In this document: one piece after another, positions 15,840-26,522 of the stretch
Numbering within the stretch: position 1 is the first letter of the stretch
Layout: every line of letters starts with the position of its first letter
Assembly (NCBI GenBank): GCA_014804755.1
Contig: JAAUZE010000015.1
Span: 1 to 64,000 of the forward strand
Reading direction: 5' to 3'
Length of the DNA stretch: 64,000 bases
Origin: Lachnospiraceae bacterium
GTDB taxonomy: Bacteria > Bacillota > Clostridia > Lachnospirales > Lachnospiraceae
The notes under the pieces: model-generated
What the model saw: only the letters and a program-made list of their open reading frames with translations
Database searches by the model: none
Told to the model about the DNA's origin: nothing
Made by a program: the position numbers and the translations under genes

Positions 15840-17366
15840 CTACATCCCGTTCTGCATCCTCCTGCCCGCTCTGCGGTATAAAAGAGTAAACTGCTCCTTC
15901 TCCACAATATACACATCCTGCGGATTATCCTTACGCACACAGAGATAATCCCCCGGTTTTCCGAACAGGACGTGCTCCTCATCATTTGCCGGAAAGATCT
16001 TGACTGTTTTTTTCAGCTTCTTTGCATAGACGCGAATATCTCCGATGCTCACGCAGCTTTTCGCGTAAGTGATCAGTCCGCGCACGCTGCCGTCATTGTC
16101 ATTTCGAATGACCGGATTATATTCCAAAGCTGCGGGCAGCTTAAAACGCTTGCGCACCACGTCGTTTTGATTCAGGAACTGCTCTTTGCAGCGCAGGTAC
16201 ACTTCACCGCGCATGCCGATCATAATGTAGTGCTCCCCATCGATCAGCAGTTTTAAGTCGCCCGCCATCGACCGGATCGTCGTGGGTGTGCCAAGCGGGA
16301 AGATGTCCAGCGGATCAATATAACCAAACGAAACGGATTTGCGGCAGTACTCACGCATATCGCTCGTGTCAAGATCCCCGTCCGCCGCATAAATCGTCTG
16401 ATTGTTGTCAAAGAACTCCGCCATACGGTTCCCCATGTATGCCTGAGTGTGCAGTGTCGTATACTGCTTTTCATAGAGCTTTCTATTGATAAAGCCGCCC
16501 GCCTTATCGAGGTGTCCGCCCCCGGAGCCGATTCCCTCCGTCACATAGGCGGCAATATCGTTTGCGTGAGCCTCCTTGCTGCAGCTCCTCACGGAAAGCT
16601 TATATCCGTCCTCCTGCTCATTGTAAACGATACAGGAATTGATCTCCGCGACCTGGATCAAAAAATCACTGATCAGTCCGAGCAGGTTTGGATCGCACGG
16701 CTTTGTCTTGATCACGGCATAATGATAGTCCGCGTTATAAATACTGCGCAGCAGCGCAAGTCCCGCGATCTCCATCTCCTCAAGAGAGAGATTCGTCTGC
16801 TTTAAGTGGCGTATCTGCTCCCCGTCATGGATGATCTGGTCTCTCATATCCATATCGTTCGGGTTAAAAATTTCGGTCAGCTGGCTCGTATCCGTATACA
16901 GTCCGTAATAAAGCGCCGTGCCGAGCCGCATGTTCGTCACCCTGTAGTCCGCTTCCAGAAACATTTTCCATACGAGCGTCGAACAGCTCCCGAACGTCGG
17001 CTCGATCCTGCTCATTTTCACATCCGTGATCTCCACCTGATGATGATCGATGATCGCCACCTGCTCGGCCGGAAGCTTTGTCACATTTCCTGCGCCGTAC
17101 TGACAGTCCACCGTAATGAGCAGCCCCTCGATCGGCTCCTCCTGCGGCTCCACGTAGGTGATCGGTATGTCCAAAAGAGACAGCATCAGCGTCAGATTTG
17201 CCTTCTTTATGCGATTTCTGCCGCTGTAGATCAGGCGGACATCCTTTCCTTTTTCCTTAAAATAAGTATACAGTCCAAAACCGGATGCGATTGCATCCCC
17301 ATCCGGATTATCATGGCACTGAATCGTGATCGGCTCATACTGTTCCAATTGTTCTAATGTAACCAT
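15840..17366 (-). CDS. DHH-family phosphoesterase
   Basis: The 508-residue protein has the DHH/DHHA1 layout. HDNPDGDAIASG near the N-terminus and VDCQYGAG and IDHHQVE further on are metal-binding motifs. GSGGGHLDKAGG is the DHHA1 substrate motif at about residues 315-326. Relatives degrade nanoRNA or cyclic dinucleotides, but which substrate applies here cannot be told. ATG 17366 is chosen because GAGGAGGAG lies 3 nt upstream and the family usually starts about 10-20 residues before the first motif. An in-frame ATG at 17486 would add 40 residues, without a ribosome binding site. The C-terminal 170 residues are an extension beyond the usual core. Confidence 0.8.
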   Translation of the reverse strand: MVTLEQLEQYEPITIQCHDNPDGDAIASGFGLYTYFKEKGKDVRLIYSGRNRIKKANLTLMLSLLDIPITYVEPQEEPIEGLLITVDCQYGAGNVTKLPAEQVAIIDHHQVEITDVKMSRIEPTFGSCSTLVWKMFLEADYRVTNMRLGTALYYGLYTDTSQLTEIFNPNDMDMRDQIIHDGEQIRHLKQTNLSLEEMEIAGLALLRSIYNADYHYAVIKTKPCDPNLLGLISDFLIQVAEINSCIVYNEQEDGYKLSVRSCSKEAHANDIAAYVTEGIGSGGGHLDKAGGFINRKLYEKQYTTLHTQAYMGNRMAEFFDNNQTIYAADGDLDTSDMREYCRKSVSFGYIDPLDIFPLGTPTTIRSMAGDLKLLIDGEHYIMIGMRGEVYLRCKEQFLNQNDVVRKRFKLPAALEYNPVIRNDNDGSVRGLITYAKSCVSIGDIRVYAKKLKKTVKIFPANDEEHVLFGKPGDYLCVRKDNPQDVYIVEKEQFTLLYRRAGRRMQNGM

Positions 17367-17640
17367 AGACTCCTCCTCATTGCCGTTTTTCACCACCCGC
17401 TCATAGACACGAAAAAACGCATCCTGACCGAGTTTCTCATATAACAGACGGACGTCTGTTTCGTTGCCCGTCATCTCAGTCAGCATGCGATTCTATACGC
17501 TTTTATCAATGATTTCTTCCCTCTGCAGACTGCTCCGCCCGCTGTTTTTAGCATGTTCATTTCCCGTACCTTGCCGTTTTCAATATCGCGTTATCACATT
17601 CTAATTTTACAGGATACGACACATAAAAGCAACCCAAAAA

Positions 17641-17667
17641 GAGTTGCGTAAGGCGCAACTCTTTTTT
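17641..17667 (+). terminator. Hairpin with T-run, possibly bidirectional
   Basis: GAGTTGCG (17641-17648) pairs with CGCAACTC (17654-17661) and is followed by six T. An A-run precedes it, so it could also act on the minus strand. It lies in the 455-bp gap between guaB and the DHH gene. Confidence 0.65.
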
Positions 17668-17695
17668 ACTTGTAATATTTTTTTCAATTCCGAAC

Positions 17696-17821
17696 GAATC
17701 GCGCAGCGATTCTTCGAAAGGAGCTGCGCTCCTTTTTTACGCTATAGGGATTTTCTCAATCCCCAGAAGAATTTGCGAACGCAAATTCTTCGAAAGATTT
17801 TTGCGTCAGCAAAACTCTTTT

Positions 17822-17823
<2 letters not shown>
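17696..17823. repeat. Hairpin-array element, copy 1 (after guaB)
   Basis: The array holds four hairpins in two pairs: 17696-17702/17706-17712, then a GGAGC/GCTCC hairpin with T-run, and 17767-17777/17780-17790, then one ending in a T-run at 17818-17823. TTCGAAAG joins the members of each pair. The box at 17742-17764 (TATAGGGATTTT ... AATCCCC) between the pairs recurs in the copies near gatC and tRNA-Arg. Confidence 0.7.
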
Positions 17824-19294
<1,471 letters not shown>

Positions 19295-19334
19295 TTATGT
19301 GTTTGTGTGTGATTGATATGAAAATATTTGATAA

Positions 19335-19363
19335 AATATAACACTATTCGGCGGCGGTGTCAA
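19335..19363 (-). promoter_or_regulatory. Sigma-A promoter of guaB
   Basis: On the minus strand TTGACA (19363-19358), 17 bp and TATATT (19340-19335) form a near-consensus promoter. It overlaps the last codons of the upstream gene. Confidence 0.75.
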
Positions 19364-19854
19364 TCGAAAAATACCTTTCTCGGAGCAATATTTTTGATCA
19401 TGCGCAGCATTTCCTCGCCCGGCTCAATGATAACGCTCCTCTGTCCATCGTAAACAAGCAGATAACGCTTGGCCTCCGCCTTTCCGGAGCTGTAATCCGG
19501 CGTCTTGTCCAGCCTGTTTTTATATTCATCCAAATGGTGCGAACCAATGGGCGCAATGACCTCCAGACGCTCCATGCTGATCTGGGTAACCTTTTTGCGC
19601 TTGGTCTTTGCCATGATCTTGTCGATCGTAAGCTCCTTATCGACATACAGATACTCATATTCCAGATTTGTGTTCATACGCACAAAATACAACGCCACGC
19701 CAAAGACAATCGTTCCGATCAGCATCATCGGATTAAAGGACATCATAAACAGAACGACCGTAAATATGATCAAAAACGTAACGATCAGATTCAACAGTTT
19801 TCCTAATATCGTTGATTCCTTTTTTACCATTACCTCTACATAACTTTCACTCAT
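19360..19854 (-). CDS. Small membrane protein, DUF6106-like
   Basis: The 164-residue protein has two adjacent hydrophobic segments (about residues 20-60) followed by a cytoplasmic domain of about 100 residues. It reminds me of DUF6106 proteins of Lachnospiraceae. The function is unknown. ATG 19854 is chosen because GAGGG lies 8 nt upstream; the longer frame begins at 19884. It precedes guaB on the same strand, but guaB has its own promoter. Confidence 0.65.
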   Translation of the reverse strand: MSESYVEVMVKKESTILGKLLNLIVTFLIIFTVVLFMMSFNPMMLIGTIVFGVALYFVRMNTNLEYEYLYVDKELTIDKIMAKTKRKKVTQISMERLEVIAPIGSHHLDEYKNRLDKTPDYSSGKAEAKRYLLVYDGQRSVIIEPGEEMLRMIKNIAPRKVFFD

Positions 19855-19988
19855 CACTAGTCCCTCTCTATTTTTATTTTTCAAAACTTATCCCCTCTAT
19901 CATACAACAGATTGATGCGGTTGGCATACCCTTTTTGTAAATTTATCTTTTTTTTATGAATTTTCATATTCTTATCCGAATCTGCTCA

Positions 19989-20018
19989 TTGACGCACAGC
20001 CGACAGACGGAGTAAGAT
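19989..20018 (+). promoter_or_regulatory. Promoter for the 20056 membrane protein gene
   Basis: TTGACG (19989-19994), 18 bp and TAAGAT (20013-20018) lie about 40 bp before the start codon. Confidence 0.6.
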
Positions 20019-20055
20019 AGTTCCTATACAAAATAAGAAAGGTTCGGTTTGGAGA

Positions 20056-20745
20056 ATGAGTCAGTATAACAGTGTGAACGAAGAGATCAAAGCACAGGCG
20101 GATAAGATAAAAAAACAACCGCTCCCGAGACGGATCGGTTATTTTTGGTATTATCATAAGTGGCAGCTCATCGGCGGGACCGCCGCCGTTCTTCTTGTCG
20201 GCTCCATCCTCCATACACTGTTTACCGATCATCAAAAGCTGTACTTAACGGGCATCTTCTTAAACACGCGGCTGACCAACATCGAACGCGCGGCGCTGAT
20301 CGACGAATACGCCTCCGCAAACGGCATTGACACGGAAAAGTACTCCGTGGACTTCGACTGCTCGCTCGCCTACGATCTTGAGAATCCGACGGATTCCGTG
20401 AGCACCTATACGCCGGTCATGATGCTTGCCTACTCCGAGGGAAATGTGGGCGATTTTGCGATCACCGATGCGAAAACCTTTGATTTTTTCGGTTCCGCCG
20501 GCTACTTCCAAAACCTCCATGAGACGCTTGACGAAACGCTGCTCTCGCAGCATGCAGACAGGCTTTATTATTATGATTTTAATGATGGAAACGGCAGCAT
20601 ACCGATTGCAGTTGACATATCGGATGCACCGAAAGCTTCCATGCTCGGCTATGAAAAAGAAGACGGCGTGCTGTTTTCTATCTTTTATAACGCGCCGCAC
20701 ACCGAACAGGCACTTGCGTTTCTTACATGGGTGTATTCAGAATGA
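20056..20745 (+). CDS. Membrane-anchored protein of unknown function
   Basis: The 229-residue protein has a cytoplasmic N-terminus rich in Lys/Gln and one transmembrane segment (about residues 36-54). An extracytoplasmic domain of about 170 residues follows, rich in Asp, Tyr and Thr. No signal cleavage site or catalytic motif is apparent. GGAG lies only 1 nt from ATG 20056 and AAAGG 13 nt from it, so the start is less sure than the frame. It lies alone on the plus strand among minus-strand genes. Confidence 0.65.
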   Translation: MSQYNSVNEEIKAQADKIKKQPLPRRIGYFWYYHKWQLIGGTAAVLLVGSILHTLFTDHQKLYLTGIFLNTRLTNIERAALIDEYASANGIDTEKYSVDFDCSLAYDLENPTDSVSTYTPVMMLAYSEGNVGDFAITDAKTFDFFGSAGYFQNLHETLDETLLSQHADRLYYYDFNDGNGSIPIAVDISDAPKASMLGYEKEDGVLFSIFYNAPHTEQALAFLTWVYSE

Positions 20746-20758
20746 AAAACATCGGTTG

Positions 20759-21256
20759 TCACCCTCTATCATCCGCCTCATCTGCCTGTTCCAATACTAC
20801 TTTTTCCAGTGCATTATCAATGTAAAAGCCATTCTGCTTCAATTCGGACAACAGGGGGTAAATTTTATCTATGATACCTTGTCGTTTTGCTTTCAAAAGA
20901 ATTCCCAGTGTACCGGTAACCGTAAGTCCAAGATACTTTGCTGTCTTCTTCGCTGCATTGTCATCAAGAATGACCAAATCTGCTTCTCGTTCCTGTGCAA
21001 GGATCATAACCTCAACCTCGCCGTCATGCAGTTTTGCACGATACATCTTTTTTTCTAAATGGTTCTCGATTTTTTCCACATGAATCCAATTTTCAGAAGT
21101 TTTAATCTGCGCACAGGCAGAGTCTTCTATTACAGTAACTTCTTGATACACGGCAGTCGGAATCATAATTTCCTGATACAGCTTTTGCAGAATATCTAAT
21201 CGTCCAATTCCACAAAGCACAATAAGAGGTGTGGAGTTAACAACAACTTTACGCAT
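20759..21256 (-). CDS. PIN-domain (DUF3368-like) toxin
   Basis: The 165-residue protein has the PIN nuclease pattern. An N-terminal NSTPLI with acidic residues follows, LHDGEVEVMILA carries the central Asp/Glu pair, and LVILDDNAAKKTA supplies the C-terminal acidic pair before GTLGILLKAK. This is the DUF3368 group, usually the toxin of type II pairs. The start overlaps the end of the upstream UPF0175-like gene by 8 bp, as expected for a cotranslated toxin-antitoxin pair. RNase activity is inferred. Confidence 0.85.
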   Translation of the reverse strand: MRKVVVNSTPLIVLCGIGRLDILQKLYQEIMIPTAVYQEVTVIEDSACAQIKTSENWIHVEKIENHLEKKMYRAKLHDGEVEVMILAQEREADLVILDDNAAKKTAKYLGLTVTGTLGILLKAKRQGIIDKIYPLLSELKQNGFYIDNALEKVVLEQADEADDRG

Positions 21257-21503
21257 TGTTTAATTCCTCCAAAAATTCTTCATCATTATCATAATGAAAA
21301 ATAGAAATATGATTCTTCCCGAGATATTTGATAAATTCTTCTTTTGTCATTCCGGCTATCTGCGCACAATACCCTATTGATACACCACTTTGCGTATAAT
21401 ATCCAAGCGCCACTGCACATCTTGCAAACTGATTCGCCTGTTCCTTGCTCATTTTTGTCTCAAATAAGACTTCATTCGGTATATTAATCGCTATTTGACA
21501 CAT
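21249..21503 (-). CDS. UPF0175-like antitoxin
   Basis: The 84-residue protein has an N-terminal strand region (IAINIPNEV) and a helical part with CAQIAGMTKEEFIKYLGKN, typical of UPF0175 proteins with a helix-turn-helix. It should bind and neutralise the downstream PIN protein and repress the operon. ATG 21503 is preferred over 21518 because GGGGG lies close upstream. The order antitoxin then toxin, with overlap, supports the assignment. Confidence 0.82.
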   Translation of the reverse strand: MCQIAINIPNEVLFETKMSKEQANQFARCAVALGYYTQSGVSIGYCAQIAGMTKEEFIKYLGKNHISIFHYDNDEEFLEELNNA

Positions 21504-21650
21504 TTTAACCCCCGCCATTCTTACTGCTGTTTTGTTTACAGTTACTATCAGTTTACCACAAGATTTCCAGAATAACTACTAATTATTCTCAACAAACGGT
21601 TGGTTTTCTTTATATAAGGAAGTTGATTACTCCGCTCTGAAAAAACATCC

Positions 21651-23282
21651 CTATTTTTCTGTGAGCACTCCATCCCCAAAGCAAAACGTCCGGTCAAACG
21701 TAAGAACGCCGTCCATGTCCTGATGCGTCACCATGAGCACAATCTTGCTGTGTCCGGCAAACATGCCGCGCAGAAGCTCCGCATATTTTTGAACCATACC
21801 CTGATCTAGTCCTGCCTCCACCTCGTCCAAAATGATGACGGAAGCCTTTTCACAGCGGACTAACAGCTTGGATATAAGCAGCCTCTTGCGCTGCCCGCCG
21901 GACAGGGAAAGTCCGTTGTTTTCAATCGCGATGTCTTCCTGATCTAATGCCGTCCAACGCAGCGCCTCCTCTGCTTTTTTTCCATCAAACGCGGGTCCGC
22001 TGATATTTTTCAGGTAATCACGGACAGATTCGTTCAGCAAAATCTCATCCTGATTGATATACAGGATCTGCTCATTCAGCGACTCCCGGGAATAGGCAGA
22101 AATCGACTTTCCATTTACGAGAATCCGCCCTTCCTGCGCCTCATATACGCCTGTCAGCAGTTTGATAAAGGTGGATTTCCCGCTTCCGTTACCGCCTGCT
22201 AAACGGATACTCTCTCCCGCATGCAGCCTACAGGAAAGATCATGCAAAACCGCTTCCCCCTCCTTCCGATAGGAAAAACGAACGTCCTCAAAAGCAATAT
22301 CCTTAATCTGTCCAAGTGTCTCCGTTCCCTGCCGGCACGGCAGGCGACGAAGCCTATCCACATTCTCAAAGCTGACCTGCGCCCGCAAAATCTGCGGTAT
22401 GAGTAATTGGCTTTTTTCTCCCTCCGACATGATAATACCGGAAAGTGTGATAAAAAACACAAGATTCACGATGGAGGCGCCTGCTGCCGGAAGCGCCAAA
22501 AGCGTGGACAGCGCCAGATTGAACAGTGTATTGTAATGGCTCACCGCTTCCGTCCAAAACACCTGCACACCGTCTTCTTTCTGCGAAGATAAAATAAAAT
22601 CCGCAATGCTCGTTTTCGTTTTGTAAACAAAATAAGGAAGCACCGGATTCGTCTGCACCAAAGAGATCGCATCCACATATTGGTCGCACAGCTTATGATG
22701 CTCCTTGAGCTTTCGATTGGTATTTCCCGCCTTCGTCACGATCATTCTCTTTCCTAAAAGAGAAATGACCGTCCCTAAGATCAATGCCGTAAAAATAAAA
22801 AGCATCAGCTTCACGTCATAAAACGCGGCAAGAACCAGGCTCGCAAGAATGACCGCCAAGCTCCCGAGCAGCAAGGGAATATGATGCCCGATGACCCGAA
22901 AGACATCCTGCACATCCGCATACAAGGTGTGCTTGATCCTGCCCGGATCCTCCGCGTCAATCTGCAAACCGGAAGTCTCCGCAAGGGCTCTCTCCAGTTC
23001 CACGGACAGATCTGTGATGCAGCACCCTCCCAGCTCATCCAGCAGCCGATACCATCGGATATCCACCATTGTTTTGAATACCAGATAAACCGCAAAGCCC
23101 AAAATTCCCAGCACGGCATAACCATAGTGCGCCTCGGTGATCACGCGCTCTAAAAACATCCGCATGCCGTACGGCAAAAATGCGTTCAGCAGTGTGAGGA
23201 AAATGATCAGTCCCGTAGCGCGCATGAAAATCCTGGGGTAACGTTTCATTGTTCTTTTGCAATAGCTTATGATCAAGCGCAT
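21651..23282 (-). CDS. ABC half-transporter, membrane and ATPase domains fused
   Basis: The 543-residue protein has about six hydrophobic segments in residues 20-300 and a C-terminal ATPase. Walker A is GGNGSGKST (about 360), the signature LSLSGGQRKR and Walker B VIILDEVEAGLD, with VTHQD as switch. It is a half-transporter of exporter type with no partner gene nearby, so a homodimer is expected. It lies downstream of gatB but has its own promoter overlapping a terminator stem. The substrate is unknown. Confidence 0.85.
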   Translation of the reverse strand: MRLIISYCKRTMKRYPRIFMRATGLIIFLTLLNAFLPYGMRMFLERVITEAHYGYAVLGILGFAVYLVFKTMVDIRWYRLLDELGGCCITDLSVELERALAETSGLQIDAEDPGRIKHTLYADVQDVFRVIGHHIPLLLGSLAVILASLVLAAFYDVKLMLFIFTALILGTVISLLGKRMIVTKAGNTNRKLKEHHKLCDQYVDAISLVQTNPVLPYFVYKTKTSIADFILSSQKEDGVQVFWTEAVSHYNTLFNLALSTLLALPAAGASIVNLVFFITLSGIIMSEGEKSQLLIPQILRAQVSFENVDRLRRLPCRQGTETLGQIKDIAFEDVRFSYRKEGEAVLHDLSCRLHAGESIRLAGGNGSGKSTFIKLLTGVYEAQEGRILVNGKSISAYSRESLNEQILYINQDEILLNESVRDYLKNISGPAFDGKKAEEALRWTALDQEDIAIENNGLSLSGGQRKRLLISKLLVRCEKASVIILDEVEAGLDQGMVQKYAELLRGMFAGHSKIVLMVTHQDMDGVLTFDRTFCFGDGVLTEK

Positions 23283-23329
23283 GTTTGTCTCTCCGTATAC
23301 GACCGCAAAATCCTTCCGTTTCCTACCCC

Positions 23330-23359
23330 ATTATACAAAACGGACGGCTCACAATGCAA
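23330..23359 (-). promoter_or_regulatory. Promoter for the 21651 ABC gene
   Basis: On the minus strand TTGCAT (23359-23354), 18 bp and TATAAT (23335-23330) precede the gene by about 48 bp. The -35 box lies in the loop region of the gatB terminator. Confidence 0.6.
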
Positions 23360-23378
23360 TCACATTCTGAGACGTCCG
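23341..23378 (-). terminator. Terminator after gatB
   Basis: An imperfect stem of about 16 bp starts with CGGACG (23341-23346) pairing with CGTCCG (23373-23378). It is followed on the minus strand by TTTTGT. It ends the aspS-gatCAB group. Confidence 0.65.
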
Positions 23379-23389
23379 TATTTGGCATC

Positions 23390-24820
23390 TTATAACAATT
23401 CCTTCAGCATCGCATTGACCGCAGCCGGATCCGCCTTTCCCTTCATTGCTTTCATGGTCTGACCAACAAGGAAGCCGATCGCCTTCTCTTTTCCGCTGCG
23501 ATAATCGCAGGCAGACTGCGGATTTGCCGCAATGACCTCCTCAATGACTTTTTTCAGTTCGCCGGTGTCGTTCGTCGTCTTTAAGCTCTTCTCCTCGACG
23601 TACTGCTCCGGGTCAATATCGGAGGTAAACATGACTTCAAAAACTTCTTTTGCAACGGAGCTGTTGATCGTCTTTGCATCCGTCAGCGCGATCAGTTTTG
23701 CGAGATGCTCCGGTGAAAAACAAATGTCCTCCGCATCCATCGCTTTTTCCTTTAGGAGCTGCATCGTCTGTACCATGAGCCAGTTCGAAACCTTTTTCGG
23801 CTGCCCGCAGATTGCCGAGGTCTGTTCAAACAGCTCCGCCATATGTCTGCTCTGCGTGAGAATGTCAATGTCATAATCAGGCAGTCCGTACTCTTTTCGG
23901 TATCGCTCCATTTTCTCCTCACGGAATTCCGGCTGACCCGCGCGGATGCGCGCAAGCATCTCATCCGAGATCACGATCGGCGTTAAATCCGGTTCAGGGA
24001 AATAACGATAATCCTGCGCATCCTCCTTGCTCCTCATCGCATAGGATTCTCCTTTTGCGTCATCCCAGCGTCTCGTCTCCTGAATCACGGCTTCGCCCGC
24101 CTCAAGCAGCGCAATCTGACGTTCCCGCTCACCCTCGATCGCATGCGTGATCGCCCGAAAAGAATTTAGGTTTTTCATCTCCGTGCGCGTGCCGAACTGC
24201 GTTGATCCTGTCTCTCTGACGGAAAGATTCACGTCCGCGCGCATGGAGCCCTCCTGAAGCTTACAGTCCGACGCGCCCAGATATTGAATGAGCATGCGCA
24301 GCTTTTCCAAATAAGCGATGACCTCCTCCGCGCTCCGCATATCCGGCTCGGACACGATCTCAATAAGCGGCACGCCCGATCGGTTATAGTCCACCAGCGT
24401 ACAGTCCTGCCACTCGTCATGGATCAGCTTTCCTGCATCCTCCTCCATATGAATTTCATGGATACCGATTTTTTTGCGCCCTTCCTCCGCCTCGATCTCC
24501 ACATACCCGTTTCTGCAGATTGGCAGATAAAGCTGGGAAATCTGGTAATTCTGCGGATTGTCGGGATAAAAATAATTCTTCCTGTCAAATTTGGTCTCCC
24601 GCGTGATCTCGCAGTTCGTCGCAAGACCAACCGCCGCCGCATATTCCAACACCCGCCGGTTCAACACGGGAAGCGAACCGGGCATGCCGGTGCACACCGG
24701 GCAGGTATGCGCATTCGGCTCCGCGCCGAACGCCGTGGAACAGCCGCAGAAAATTTTTGTTTTAGTCGCCAGCTCGACATGTACCTCTAATCCGATGACG
24801 GTTTCATATGATTTTTTCAT
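23390..24820 (-). CDS. gatB: Asp/Glu-tRNA amidotransferase subunit B
   Basis: GatB binds the misacylated tRNA and activates Asp or Glu with ATP in the GatCAB complex. The 476 residues begin with YETVIGLEVHVELAT, carry the zinc cysteines in CGCSTAFGAEPNAHTCPVC (about residues 20-41), and end with the YqeY-like tail. ATG 24820 follows AGGAAAGG; the longer frame to 24892 lies in the spacer with repeated TTGCA units. It is the last gene of the aspS-gatC-gatA-gatB order. Confidence 0.96.
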   Translation of the reverse strand: MKKSYETVIGLEVHVELATKTKIFCGCSTAFGAEPNAHTCPVCTGMPGSLPVLNRRVLEYAAAVGLATNCEITRETKFDRKNYFYPDNPQNYQISQLYLPICRNGYVEIEAEEGRKKIGIHEIHMEEDAGKLIHDEWQDCTLVDYNRSGVPLIEIVSEPDMRSAEEVIAYLEKLRMLIQYLGASDCKLQEGSMRADVNLSVRETGSTQFGTRTEMKNLNSFRAITHAIEGERERQIALLEAGEAVIQETRRWDDAKGESYAMRSKEDAQDYRYFPEPDLTPIVISDEMLARIRAGQPEFREEKMERYRKEYGLPDYDIDILTQSRHMAELFEQTSAICGQPKKVSNWLMVQTMQLLKEKAMDAEDICFSPEHLAKLIALTDAKTINSSVAKEVFEVMFTSDIDPEQYVEEKSLKTTNDTGELKKVIEEVIAANPQSACDYRSGKEKAIGFLVGQTMKAMKGKADPAAVNAMLKELL

Positions 24821-24895
24821 ACTCTTTCCTTTCCTGCTTCGTGACTGCAAGACGCAATATGCCTGCAATGTGTTGCATGCAATATATTGCACTTC

Positions 24896-26344
24896 TTAAC
24901 CTTCTGATTTCACGCTCTGCTGCTCGTATGCATACGCGGCGCGGAGTATTTTTTTCTCCTGATAGCAGTCTCCGATGAGCTGCAGGCCGATCGGCAGTCC
25001 GTTTTCGTCCGTTCCGCACGGCACGCTGATCGCGGGCAGTCCCGCCAGATTGACCGAGATGGTATATATATCGCCGAGGTACATCTGGATCGGGTCCGCC
25101 AGACTCTCCCCCAGCTTCGGCGCCGTCGTGGGCGCAACCGGACTAAGCAGCAGGTCGTATTTTGCAAACGCATCGTCAAATGCTTTTTTTATGAGCGCCT
25201 TAACCCGCAGCGCCTTTAGGTAATACGCGTCGTAATAGCCCGAGCTTAACACAAAGCTTCCAAGCATGATGCGGCGCTTGACCTCCGCGCCGAAGCCCTC
25301 CGAGCGCGTTTTCTTATACATCGAATGAAGCCCCTCAAACTCTGTTGTACGATACCCGTACTTGATGCCGTCAAATCGTTCCAGATTCGAGCTCGCCTCC
25401 GCTGCCGCGATCGTGTAATAGCAAGGGATCGCATACTTCACCAGCCCAAGCGAAAACTCCTCGATCACAGCGCCTTTTTTCTCCAGCACTTTTGCCGCCG
25501 CCAGTACCGCCTCGCGGACTTCCCCGTTCAGCCCGTCTGCAAAATAATCACGCGGAATGCCGATGCGCAGTCCGTTCACATCCTCGTGAAGCGCGCTCAT
25601 AAAGTCTGTGTCCTCACGTTGTAAGCTCGTCGAATCCTTGTCGTCGTGACCGGCGATCGCCGTGAGTACCGCCGCGCAGTCGGTCACGTCCTGACTGAGT
25701 GGACCGATCTGGTCAAGCGACGACCCGTATGCGATCAATCCGTATCGTGAAACCGTTCCGTAGGTCGGTTTCATTCCCACAACGCCGCAAAACGATGCGG
25801 GCTGTCTGATCGAGCCACCCGTATCCGAACCTAACGCATAGAAGCATTCTCCCGCTGCGACCGCCGCCGCAGAGCCGCCGGAAGAGCCTCCCGGCACATG
25901 CGCCTCATTGTGCGGATTGCGGGTCACTCCGAATGCGGAAGTCTCGGTGGTGGATCCCATCGCAAATTCATCCATATTTGTTTTGCCGATGATCACCGCA
26001 CCCGCCTGCTCCAGCTTTTGAACAGCATGCGCCGTATAGGTCGGTACGAATTCGGCAAGCATGCGCGACGAGCATGTCGTCCGCATCCCCTGTGTGCAGA
26101 GATTATCCTTGACCGCCACCGGCACGCCCGCAAGCGCTCCGGTAAGCTCCCCGCTGTCAATCCGTTTCTGCACGGCGCGCGCACGACTTAAAGCGCCTTC
26201 CTCATCCACCGTCACATAACAGTGCAGCGCGCTTTCTCTTTCTTTGATCCGCGCAAGCACGGCTTCAACCGCAGCTTCCGCCGTAACCTCTCCGCTCTTG
26301 ATCGCACTGCCAAGACCAACCGCCGTATATTCCAATCGTTCCAT
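24896..26344 (-). CDS. gatA: Asp/Glu-tRNA amidotransferase subunit A
   Basis: GatA is the amidase that frees ammonia from glutamine for transamidation. The 482 residues show the amidase-signature Ser-Ser-Lys triad: Lys in VAVKDNLCTQG (about residue 77), Ser in GSDTGGSIRQPA and Ser in GGSSGGSAAAV. ATG 26344 has GAGGAG 8 nt upstream. It lies between gatC and gatB with a hairpin array in the 175-bp gap to gatC, which lacks a T-run on the coding strand and so need not stop transcription. Confidence 0.96.
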   Translation of the reverse strand: MERLEYTAVGLGSAIKSGEVTAEAAVEAVLARIKERESALHCYVTVDEEGALSRARAVQKRIDSGELTGALAGVPVAVKDNLCTQGMRTTCSSRMLAEFVPTYTAHAVQKLEQAGAVIIGKTNMDEFAMGSTTETSAFGVTRNPHNEAHVPGGSSGGSAAAVAAGECFYALGSDTGGSIRQPASFCGVVGMKPTYGTVSRYGLIAYGSSLDQIGPLSQDVTDCAAVLTAIAGHDDKDSTSLQREDTDFMSALHEDVNGLRIGIPRDYFADGLNGEVREAVLAAAKVLEKKGAVIEEFSLGLVKYAIPCYYTIAAAEASSNLERFDGIKYGYRTTEFEGLHSMYKKTRSEGFGAEVKRRIMLGSFVLSSGYYDAYYLKALRVKALIKKAFDDAFAKYDLLLSPVAPTTAPKLGESLADPIQMYLGDIYTISVNLAGLPAISVPCGTDENGLPIGLQLIGDCYQEKKILRAAYAYEQQSVKSEG

Positions 26345-26382
26345 TGAACTTATCTCCTCTTTCATGGAAAATTTTGTAGACC

Positions 26383-26522
26383 CGGAAGAATTGCGCAAGC
26401 AATTCTCTGAAATGAGCGCAGCTCATTTTTGAGCATAGCTCATTTTTAACTAATAGGAATTTCGCAACCCCGGAAGAATCGCTAAAGCGATTCTTCGAAA
26501 GAACGCGCAGCGTTCTTTTTTA
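26383..26522. repeat. Hairpin-array element, copy 2 (between gatC and gatA)
   Basis: On the plus strand the order is AGAATTGC/GCAATTCT, two GAGC/GCTC hairpins, the box TAATAGGAATTTCGCAACCCC (26451-26471), GAAGAATCGC/GCGATTCTTC, the joint TTCGAAAG, and GAACGC/GCGTTC with a T-run. The order and box match the copy at 17696-17823 while the stem sequences differ and remain complementary. Confidence 0.7.

Noticed and set aside
24850-24895. Repeated TTGCA units between gatA and gatB as an operator
   Set aside because: They lie inside an operon gap of 75 bp, and the only perfect palindrome there (24878-24891) is short and AT-rich.
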